Shown here one piece after another: positions 7,635-12,730 of a stretch of DNA of 12,730 bases. The position numbers and the translations under genes were made by a program. The stretch comes from Deltaproteobacteria bacterium UBA5329. Lineage in GTDB: Bacteria; Desulfobacterota; Syntrophorhabdia; Syntrophorhabdales; Syntrophorhabdaceae. Where the stretch lies: assembly GCA_002408185.1 (NCBI GenBank), contig DHQV01000111.1, positions 1 to 12,730 on the forward strand, given 5' to 3'. Positions within the stretch are counted from its first letter, which is position 1, and every line of letters begins with the position of its first letter. The notes beneath the pieces were generated by a model that ran no database searches, was not told the origin of the DNA, and saw only the letters and a list, made by a program, of their open reading frames with translations.

Positions 7635-8837
7635 ATGTTTGATAAAGAAACCCTGGAAAAATATGCAGACGTTCTGTTCTGGGGATTGTCGACCGCCCGG
7701 AAAGACTCATTCAAGAAAGGTGACGTTATCCTTGTCCAGTATGACCCTGCAGCCCTCAACCTGGCCGAGATACTCTATCGCAAGGTCCTGGAAAGGGGCA
7801 TGTACCCGATCCAGCGCATGGGGCTCACCAATGCAATGGAACATTCCTTTTATGAAATGGCAAGCGCATCGCAGCTCAAATACCTGCCGCCGGGCGACAA
7901 GGAATTGTACCAGGCACTGAACGGGAGGATCTTTCTTCGTGCACCCGGGTCGCTCACGCACCTTAAGGATATCGACCCATCCCGGATAGGCCAGGTGCTG
8001 GTTGCGCGCAAGCCGTTTCGGGAAATAATGGATAAAAGGGAAGAAAAAGGCGTATACAGCTGGACATTATGTACCTACCCGACGCCGGGCCTTGCGAAAC
8101 AGGCAAAGATGCCGCTTTCAACGTATGCCGGGCAGATCAAAAAAGCATGCTTCCTCGATCTCGAGGACCCGGTCCGGAAATGGGAAGATGTACATGCACA
8201 GGCGACAGAGGTCAAGAAATGGTTGAGCGGCCTTAAGGTAAAATATTTCCGCATAGTCTCGAGCAGCATGGATCTTGTCATAACGCCTGGAGACAAACGG
8301 AAATGGGCGGGTGTTTCAGGTCATAACATACCGAGCTTCGAGGTTTTCCTGTCCCCAGACTTTCGCGGGACCGAAGGCGTTTATTATGCAAACCTGCCTT
8401 CTTTTCGCAGCGGTAATTACGTCGAGGGCGTGCGCCTGGTATTCAAAAAGGGGAAGGTCGTCGAAGCGGACGCGAAAAAAGGCGGGGAATTCCTGAAAAA
8501 GCAGATTGCAATGGATAAAGGAGCCTCCCGGGTCGGCGAATTTTCGCTCACCGACAAGCGATTTTCCCTGATCGACCGCTTTATGGCAGATACACTGTTT
8601 GACGAAAACTTTGGAGGCACCTTTGGCAATTGCCACCTCGCCCTCGGCTCGTCGTACAGCGATACGTTCAGCGGTAATCCGGCGCGGTTAAACAGGGAGA
8701 TGAAGATCCGGCTCGGTTTCAACGACTCGGCCCTGCACTGGGACCTTGTCAACACGGAACCAAAGACGGTAACTGCTCATTTGACCAACGGCAGGGAAAT
8801 TGTGATTTACGAAGATGGGATGTTCAGGAACAGGTAG
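7635..8837 (+). CDS. M29-family metallo-aminopeptidase
   Basis: A 400-residue protein matching the M29 (thermophilic aminopeptidase, AmpS/AmpT) family, usually about 410 residues. These enzymes are cytoplasmic dimers with two metal ions that remove N-terminal amino acids. Expected ligands can be placed: E236 in HNIPSFEVFLSP, E302 in RVGEFSL (66 residues later, the same spacing as E250 and E316 of Thermus AmpT), H334 and the catalytic-type Y341 in NCHLALGSSY, and H368 and D370 in ALHWDL. The stretch LFDENFGGTFGNCHLALG has a few extra residues compared with the canonical DENAACHIALG form. A strong AGGAGG lies 6 bases before ATG 7635. No signal peptide is visible, unlike the two genes before it. 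It begins 56 bp after the MEMO-AMMECR1 fusion with no terminator between, so it is probably in the same operon; whether it belongs to the same process is unknown. Confidence 0.88.
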   Translation: MFDKETLEKYADVLFWGLSTARKDSFKKGDVILVQYDPAALNLAEILYRKVLERGMYPIQRMGLTNAMEHSFYEMASASQLKYLPPGDKELYQALNGRIFLRAPGSLTHLKDIDPSRIGQVLVARKPFREIMDKREEKGVYSWTLCTYPTPGLAKQAKMPLSTYAGQIKKACFLDLEDPVRKWEDVHAQATEVKKWLSGLKVKYFRIVSSSMDLVITPGDKRKWAGVSGHNIPSFEVFLSPDFRGTEGVYYANLPSFRSGNYVEGVRLVFKKGKVVEADAKKGGEFLKKQIAMDKGASRVGEFSLTDKRFSLIDRFMADTLFDENFGGTFGNCHLALGSSYSDTFSGNPARLNREMKIRLGFNDSALHWDLVNTEPKTVTAHLTNGREIVIYEDGMFRNR

Positions 8838-8874
8838 AAAATCGGACCAGACCTCAGGATAAAACGCAATGTCA

Positions 8875-8903
8875 TTGTCCGCTCATTTCTTCTATGTTAC
8901 AAT
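8875..8903 (+). promoter_or_regulatory. Promoter with extended -10 for the Cys-rich gene
   Basis: TTGTCC (8875-8880), a 17-bp spacer and TACAAT (8898-8903) preceded by TG with one base between (extended -10). The predicted start near 8910 leaves a leader of about 32 nt containing the ribosome-binding site of the gene at 8942. This is one of the best promoter matches in the window and suggests the upstream operon ends with the aminopeptidase. Confidence 0.6.
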
Positions 8904-8941
8904 ACCCTCCATATCTTTACTACCGGGGAAGGTGGTTATCT

Positions 8942-9328
8942 ATGGGTAAGGCGGTATCGGGCAGTCTCCTGAGGATGTGGGAATTTCTTCATGACGATAT
9001 ACAAAATGCACTCCTCCTGGCCGTCGAAAAAAATAGAAATGCTGAAAGGGACAATACGGCAGGTTCGTGTCCCCATTGCGGAGACTCAAATACGATGGAT
9101 TGCTCGAGTGTCGAGACCATCAATGACGCCACCGTGGGCTTGTGCTGTATCTGCGGGTACCTGTGGTGCACCGAATGCGATGCATCCCTGATGACAGGCG
9201 TCGATTGTGGCCACTGGCATATATGCTCGGCATGCCCCGATAAAAAGGAATCCGGCTTCTGCGGAACCCTTCCGTTGGAATGCTGCCGCATCCAGGAGTG
9301 GCTTAGAAAATTCCATCCGGTGGTATAA
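8942..9328 (+). CDS. Small Cys-rich zinc-ribbon-like protein, family not recognised
   Basis: A 128-residue protein with 14 cysteines. Residues 1-35 form an amphipathic helix region without cysteines. From residue 43 on there are CPHC (43/46), CCICGYLWCTEC (68, 69, 71, 76, 79), CGHWHICSAC (89, 95, 98 plus H91 and H93), C107 and CC at 114/115. This spacing would bind two or three zinc ions or Fe-S clusters. I do not recognise the family and assign no function. I chose ATG 8942 because GGGGAAGGTGG lies just upstream. An in-frame ATG at 8894 overlaps the -10 element of the promoter and so cannot be the start of that transcript. The gene stands alone between the aminopeptidase and fprA, all in the same direction. 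It could be a metal or redox accessory protein, but this is a guess from cysteine content. Confidence 0.75.
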   Translation: MGKAVSGSLLRMWEFLHDDIQNALLLAVEKNRNAERDNTAGSCPHCGDSNTMDCSSVETINDATVGLCCICGYLWCTECDASLMTGVDCGHWHICSACPDKKESGFCGTLPLECCRIQEWLRKFHPVV

Positions 9329-9329
9329 T
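9324..9329 (+). promoter_or_regulatory. Possible -10 element for fprA
   Basis: A perfect TATAAT overlaps the end of the Cys-rich gene. No good -35 is found at 16-18 bp upstream, so this is tentative or would need an activator. If used, transcription would start near 9336, the first base of the heptad repeat array, placing the whole inverted repeat at the 5' end of the fprA message. Confidence 0.3.
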
Positions 9330-9335
9330 AGGATC

Positions 9336-9402
9336 TGGTAATGGGTTATGGGTGATGGGCAATGGGGTTTCCTGTCACCTGCAACTCATTACCTGTTACC
9401 CA
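9336..9402. repeat. Heptanucleotide repeat array arranged as an imperfect inverted repeat
   Basis: On the plus strand, 9336-9367 reads as degenerate seven-base units: TGGTAA, TGGGTTA, TGGGTGA, TGGGCAA, TGGGG. On the minus strand, 9402-9368 reads as exactly five units: TGGGTAA, CAGGTAA, TGAGTTG, CAGGTGA, CAGGAAA. The two arms therefore face each other and could fold into a long mismatched hairpin in RNA, ending 4-5 bases before the fprA Shine-Dalgarno (CAGGAGG, 9407-9413). Arrays of TGGGTAA-type heptads are seen between genes in various bacteria. Whether this one regulates fprA cannot be told from sequence. Confidence 0.75.
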
Positions 9403-9418
9403 CTTTCAGGAGGTTGAT

Positions 9419-10612
9419 ATGAAATTCGAAATAGCTCCAAATGTTTACTGGGTAGGTAAAATTGACTGGGAACTGAGGAAATTTCACGGGGAGGAGTATT
9501 CGACCCACCGGGGGTCATCGTACAATTCCTATCTTGTGCGGGACCAGAAAACTGCCCTTATCGATACGGTGTGGCTGCCTTTTGCAGAACAGTTCGTCGA
9601 AAACCTGAAAACCGTGATCGACCCTGCCAGTATCGATTATGTCATAGCGAACCATGCCGAGATGGACCATTCCGGGGCCCTGCCGGAACTCATGCGGGCG
9701 ATCGCCCCCGGCACACCGGTCTACTGCACCGCGAACGGTGTAAAATCGCTGAAAGGGCACTATCATCAGGACTGGAATTTTCAGGTCGTTAAAACGGGCG
9801 ACAGGCTCGATCTCGGTTCCAGGGAACTGGTATTTATCGAGGCGCCGATGCTGCACTGGCCGGACACAATGATGGAATATCTCACGGGCGACGCCATTCT
9901 TTTTTCCAATGATGCGTTCGGACAGCATTATGCCACGGAACACCTGTTCAACGACCTGGTCGTGCAATCAGAGCTTTTCGAAGAAGCGTTCAAGTATTAC
10001 GCCAATATACTTACGCCTTTTTCGCCTCTCGTGACACGGAAGATAAACGATGTTCTTGCGCTCAACCTCCCCGTCAATGCGATCTGCCCCAGTCACGGCG
10101 TGATCTGGCACAAGGACCCCCTGCAGATCGTCCAGAAGTACCAGAAATGGGCCGCAGATTACCAGGAAAACCAGGTGACCATCGTTTACGACACAATGTG
10201 GAACGGGACACGCAGGCTTGCCGAGGCTATAGCCGGGGGCATAGCAGCCACGGACAAAGGCTTGACCGTAAAGATCTTCAACATAGCCCGAAGCGATATT
10301 AACGATGTCGTAACCGAGATATTCAGATCTAAAGGCGTACTTCTGGGTTCACCTACAATAAACCGGGGCATACTGGCCGCAATGGGCTCTCTCATGGAAA
10401 TGATAACCGGCCTTAAGTTCAAGAAAAAGAAAGCTGCCGCCTTTGGATGCTATGGATGGAGCGGCGAATCCGTGAAAGTACTGAACGAAGGGCTCGAGAA
10501 GGCTGGGTTCGAGATCGTTCACGATCCTCTTTCAGCGTTGTGGCAGCCGGGGCCTGGCGAACTCGACCGCGCAGCCGCATTTGGCGGTGAATTCGTTGAA
10601 AAATTGCATTAG
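9419..10612 (+). CDS. fprA: FprA-type flavodiiron protein (O2/NO reductase)
   Basis: A 397-residue, two-domain flavodiiron protein of normal length for the short class. Residues 1-250 are the metallo-beta-lactamase-like domain with the full diiron ligand set: H79, E81 and D83 with H84 in NHAEMDHSG, H146 in MLHWPDT, D165 in FSNDAFGQH and H226 in PSHG. Residues 253-397 are a flavodoxin domain with the FMN phosphate loop at VYDTMWNGT (256-264) and the isoalloxazine region around GSPTINRG and GCYGWSGE. No rubredoxin domain is fused. Enzymes of this family are cytoplasmic and reduce O2 to water or NO to N2O, protecting anaerobes; electrons usually come from rubredoxin or F420. The start is ATG 9419 behind a strong CAGGAGG. 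An in-frame ATG at 9362 lies inside the repeat array and is not credible. A small CQLGCF protein follows 39 bp downstream. Confidence 0.95.
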   Translation: MKFEIAPNVYWVGKIDWELRKFHGEEYSTHRGSSYNSYLVRDQKTALIDTVWLPFAEQFVENLKTVIDPASIDYVIANHAEMDHSGALPELMRAIAPGTPVYCTANGVKSLKGHYHQDWNFQVVKTGDRLDLGSRELVFIEAPMLHWPDTMMEYLTGDAILFSNDAFGQHYATEHLFNDLVVQSELFEEAFKYYANILTPFSPLVTRKINDVLALNLPVNAICPSHGVIWHKDPLQIVQKYQKWAADYQENQVTIVYDTMWNGTRRLAEAIAGGIAATDKGLTVKIFNIARSDINDVVTEIFRSKGVLLGSPTINRGILAAMGSLMEMITGLKFKKKKAAAFGCYGWSGESVKVLNEGLEKAGFEIVHDPLSALWQPGPGELDRAAAFGGEFVEKLH

Positions 10613-10651
10613 AAGAAGAGAGGTTGCAGGTCATGGGCCACCTATCGCCCG

Positions 10652-10864
10652 GTGCCTGTTATCTATTGCCCCGTTAAAGGAGATGAACCGATAGACAAGC
10701 AGGTTGTGATCGAAAAGGTGAAAACGCACGTACGGGACGGCAAGATCTCCTGCCAGCAGGCGCGCAAGCTCGCCGAAGATGAAGGCATGACATACAAGGA
10801 AATGGGCGACCTGCTGAACGAATATAAGATCAAGGTAATGGCCTGCCAGCTCGGCTGTTTCTAA
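10652..10864 (+). CDS. Small helix-turn-helix-like protein ending in CQLGCF
   Basis: Up to 70 residues, charged and helical, with two predicted helices separated by a turn (about residues 34-60: KISCQQARKLAEDEG then TYKEMGDLLNEY) and the ending MACQLGCF. Cysteines are C6, C34, C65 and C69. The pattern resembles short conserved proteins of anaerobic bacteria that I cannot name; winged-helix or helix-turn-helix DNA binding is possible, and the terminal CxxxC could bind metal. The start is uncertain. GTG 10652 has no Shine-Dalgarno, while AAAGGAG at 10676-10682 lies 8 bases before an in-frame ATA (10691) that would give a 57-residue protein beginning with DKQVVIEKVK after Met. The gene follows fprA by 39 bp without an evident terminator, so it is probably co-transcribed and may be connected to oxygen/NO stress. 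Confidence 0.65.
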   Translation: MPVIYCPVKGDEPIDKQVVIEKVKTHVRDGKISCQQARKLAEDEGMTYKEMGDLLNEYKIKVMACQLGCF

Positions 10865-10904
10865 GAATATATCCGCCGGATGGACCCAGCCGTACATTCG
10901 TCTG

Positions 10905-10924
10905 CAAGTCCTTGATTAGACTTG
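10905..10924. repeat. Perfect 6-bp inverted repeat overlapping the cysM -35
   Basis: CAAGTC at 10905-10910 and GACTTG at 10919-10924 flank an 8-bp spacer. The right arm covers the first three bases of the proposed -35. It may be a repressor site or a chance hairpin; there is no T-run, so it is not a standard terminator. Confidence 0.35.
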
Positions 10925-10950
10925 TGCATTGAACACCGTTCTGTTAAAAT
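10922..10950 (+). promoter_or_regulatory. Promoter with extended -10 for cysM
   Basis: TTGTGC (10922-10927), a 17-bp spacer and TAAAAT (10945-10950) with TG one base upstream (extended -10). The layout is the same as the promoter at 8875. The leader to the ATG at 11043 would be about 85 nt and includes the palindrome cluster. The -35 overlaps a perfect 6-bp dyad, CAAGTC (10905-10910) and GACTTG (10919-10924), which could be an operator. Confidence 0.55.
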
Positions 10951-10977
10951 TTCTTAGATAAACCGGATCCCCAACAC

Positions 10978-10999
10978 CCCTTAAGGGTACCCGGCCGGG
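10978..10999. repeat. Three overlapping perfect palindromes in the cysM leader
   Basis: CCCTTAAGGG (10978-10987), GGGTACCC (10985-10992) and CCCGGCCGGG (10990-10999) share their GGG and CCC ends and make one 22-bp block. It is flanked by GGATCCCC on the left and GGGATGACGGGAGCGGGAAT on the right. These flanks are reminiscent of dispersed intergenic repeats of the GGGAATGACG kind. It could be a degenerate dispersed repeat or an RNA structure in the leader. Confidence 0.6.
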
Positions 11000-11042
11000 A
11001 TGACGGGAGCGGGAATCAAAGCGTGACGAGAGGTAAATATCG

Positions 11043-11951
11043 ATGAACATTCTTTCCGCAATCGGCAACACGCCACTCGTGGAATTATGCAATATTAATC
11101 CCAATCCCAATGTCAAGATCCTGTGCAAGCTGGAAGGGTGCAACCCCGGGGGTTCGGTAAAGGACCGCCCCGCCCTTTACATGATAACGAAAGCCGAAGA
11201 AAGAGGGGAACTCACAAGGCAGAAGACGATCCTGGAGCCCACCTCGGGCAATACGGGCATCGCTATCGCGATGATAGGGGCGGCCAAGGGATACCGTGTA
11301 GAGTTATGCATGCCGGCATGTGTCAGCAATGAGCGCCGGCTCATACTGCAGGGCCTGGGTTCCGAGGTGTTCCTTACCCCTGCGAAGGAGAACATAGACG
11401 GTGCGATCCGGCAGGCGCATATGCTCTTAAGCGATGGACCACAAAAATATTACATGCCGAATCAGTACGAAAACCCGGACAATGTCCTTGCACATTTTGA
11501 GACCACCGGGCCCGAGATATTCCGCCAGACGGATGGCGAAATCGATTATTTCGTAGCGGGCATGGGAACGGGGGGTACGCTCATGGGTACCGGAAAGTAC
11601 CTCAAGTCCGTCAAGCCATCCATAAAGATCGTCGGCGTCGAGCCCGTGATGGGCCATACGATCCAGGGCCTGAAAAACATGAGCGAGTCCATCGTCCCCG
11701 GGATATATCACACCGAAAACCTCGATTTGAAGGAAATGGTCGAAGACGGCGAGGCATTCGAACTGACCGGGCTCCTCGCACACAAGGAAGGTATTTTCGT
11801 GGGGACGTCAAGCGGTGCGGCAGCAGCTGTAGCGTTGAGGGTAGCACAGAGGATCGATCACGGAACGATAGTTGTCCTCTTCCCCGACCGCGGCGACAGG
11901 TACTTGAGCACCATGCAGTTCAGGTCCATCTGCGCCAAGTGCCCGCCCTGA
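11043..11951 (+). CDS. cysM: CysM-type cysteine synthase (PLP enzyme)
   Basis: A 302-residue fold-type II PLP enzyme of standard CysM length, which makes cysteine from an activated serine and a sulfur donor in the cytoplasm. Seen directly: the PLP lysine K40 in GGSVKDRPAL, the substrate loop TSGNTG (67-72), the phosphate-binding loop GMGTGGT (173-179), GTSSGA (254-259) and the CysM-like DRGDRYLST (282-290). These match E. coli CysM more closely than CysK. Where E. coli CysM has GIRRW, containing the arginine linked to thiosulfate binding, this protein has GLKNM, so sulfide or another donor may be preferred. The C-terminus carries an extra CxxC (C297/C300, then PP). The start is ATG 11043, with GAGAGG about nine bases upstream and its own promoter. 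It converges on the minus-strand gene, with 18 bp between stops and no obvious terminator. Confidence 0.92.
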   Translation: MNILSAIGNTPLVELCNINPNPNVKILCKLEGCNPGGSVKDRPALYMITKAEERGELTRQKTILEPTSGNTGIAIAMIGAAKGYRVELCMPACVSNERRLILQGLGSEVFLTPAKENIDGAIRQAHMLLSDGPQKYYMPNQYENPDNVLAHFETTGPEIFRQTDGEIDYFVAGMGTGGTLMGTGKYLKSVKPSIKIVGVEPVMGHTIQGLKNMSESIVPGIYHTENLDLKEMVEDGEAFELTGLLAHKEGIFVGTSSGAAAAVALRVAQRIDHGTIVVLFPDRGDRYLSTMQFRSICAKCPP

Positions 11952-11969
11952 GCAAACAACGTCCCGGAA

Positions 11970-12422
11970 CTATTTAGTTTTGCAAATATCGTTGATAAGT
12001 TTGTCGAGGATCGACCCTGGACGGAACTTTTCCCATTTTTCGGTAATGGGCGGAGCGGAGAATGTGTGCAGCACATCTCCGCTGGCACTGTAAGCGATGG
12101 AACCCTGCAGCCCGCACTTCAATCTATCACATTCGCACGCGTAATTGGACAGGCTGTAATCCCAGGAATCATGGCTTTTTTTGTAGGTGCCGTTCGCTTT
12201 TTCTTCATATAGCAATTCCCGCAATCGCTCTTTCGAATAAACGATCTTTACCCAGAATACAACTATCCCTGTGCGGGTCCCCGCCAGGCTCTCTTTATCG
12301 TAATACCATTTGCCCGATCTATCGGTATCGATATATGTCCAGTTTTCCGTTGCCGCATTGATCGGTGACACGCAAAAACAAAGGACCAGAACGAATAAAA
12401 CGATGGTGACGGCATGTTTCAA
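11970..12422 (-). CDS. Secreted protein resembling the surface-adhesin E family
   Basis: With a TTG start at 12422 the protein has 150 residues. It begins MKHAVTIVLFVLVLCFC, a clean signal peptide with likely cleavage after INA or NAA (residues 22-24), and the mature part starts near TENWTYIDTD. The order W-Y-I-D, KWYYDKESL, VVFWVKIVYS and later DYSLSNYACECDRLKC is like the small beta-rich periplasmic proteins grouped with surface-adhesin protein E. The similarity is by pattern only, and the true role is unknown. Three cysteines in ACECDRLKC could form a disulfide. I chose TTG because AGGGAGG lies 8 bases before it and the signal peptide then starts properly. Longer in-frame starts at 12464 (ATG, close behind GGGGGAG) and 12515 (TTG) would put 14 to 31 polar residues ahead of the signal. 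The gene converges on cysM. Confidence 0.72.
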   Translation of the reverse strand: MKHAVTIVLFVLVLCFCVSPINAATENWTYIDTDRSGKWYYDKESLAGTRTGIVVFWVKIVYSKERLRELLYEEKANGTYKKSHDSWDYSLSNYACECDRLKCGLQGSIAYSASGDVLHTFSAPPITEKWEKFRPGSILDKLINDICKTK

Positions 12423-12564
12423 TTTTTGGTCCTCCCTGAACGTAAGCAGATCTTTGAAATACATCGCTCCCCCCATTTCGTTATGAGCAATACAAGGGAC
12501 CTTCCCTAGCCTCAAACCATGATACGTTTTTGCGGAAAGAATATCAAGGCAGGCAATACGTACC

Positions 12565-12730
12565 TTAAAGGTCCCTGATCTTCATGTTTTCCCGGCCGTC
12601 CATTGTGCTGCAGATCTGCCTTATCATATCATCATATTTTTTCTGTTCAGCGGTCGATCTTGCCGGCGGCAGTTCATCCCCCGACCTCTCATACGCGTCC
12701 AAAACATCCTTGACGGTCAAACTTTCAACC
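12565..12730 (-). CDS. C-terminal end of an unidentified protein
   Basis: A minus-strand frame runs from the right edge to TAA at 12567-12565, giving 54 codons plus stop. The visible part is charged and helical, with VKDVLDAYERSGDELPP, then EQKKYDDMIRQIC and ending GRENMKIRDL. Codon use is like the neighbours. It carries no motif I recognise, and the start lies outside the window. It reads in the same direction as the secreted protein gene, with 142 bp between them; I see no convincing terminator there and only a weak promoter candidate (TTGAGG at 12515-12510, TATTGC 17 bp on). Confidence 0.55.
   Translation of the reverse strand, partial: VESLTVKDVLDAYERSGDELPPARSTAEQKKYDDMIRQICSTMDGRENMKIRDL

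Noticed and set aside
9336..9402. CRISPR array or transposon end
   Set aside because: Units are 7 bp, contiguous and degenerate, without spacers, and there is no transposase or cas gene nearby.
10627..10660. Terminator after fprA (GGGC and GCCC arms around CACCTATC)
   Set aside because: The stem is only 4 bp with mismatches outside it, no T-run follows and it runs into the next gene's frame.

Overview
The window (12,730 bp, roughly 50% GC) is dense, mostly co-directional bacterial sequence with no rRNA, tRNA, insertion sequence or CRISPR array. Several features suggest a Gram-negative strict anaerobe. There is a very long AsmA-type envelope protein, which implies an outer membrane. There is also an FprA-type flavodiiron protein, a periplasmic-looking AmmeMemoRadiSam module and a small protein ending in CQLGCF. 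My impression is a Desulfobacterota/Thermodesulfobacteriota or Nitrospirota-like organism, but that rests on gene content only.

Layout. (1) 1-2596, minus strand: at least 865 codons of an AsmA-like envelope protein, running off the left edge. (2) 2675-8837, plus strand: a block of four genes. These are a membrane-embedded spermidine-synthase-like protein (2675), a Tat-exported AmmeMemoRadiSam radical SAM enzyme (4985), a secreted MEMO-AMMECR1 fusion that overlaps it (6049), and an M29 metallo-aminopeptidase (7635). (3) 8942-9328: a Cys-rich zinc-ribbon-like protein with its own good promoter. (4) 9419-10612: the flavodiiron protein FprA, preceded by a heptanucleotide repeat array that forms a large inverted repeat, and followed by a 50-70 aa helix-turn-helix-like protein ending in CQLGCF (10652). 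(5) 11043-11951: a CysM-type cysteine synthase behind an extended -10 promoter and a cluster of palindromes. (6) Minus strand, converging on cysM: a secreted protein resembling the surface-adhesin E family (11970-12422), and the C-terminal end of an unknown gene (12565 to the right edge). No gene-free stretch exceeds about 180 bp.

How the genes may work together. The most interesting part is the AmmeMemoRadiSam block. Its three conserved components (radical SAM enzyme, MEMO, AMMECR1) are all present, MEMO and AMMECR1 are fused in one chain, and both gene products carry export signals. The SpeE-like membrane protein upstream keeps nucleoside-binding features but has lost the signature and catalytic Asp motifs of true spermidine synthases. 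I infer a modification system at the cell envelope with a still unassigned product. The fprA and cysM region looks like ordinary oxygen/NO defence and cysteine supply for an anaerobe.
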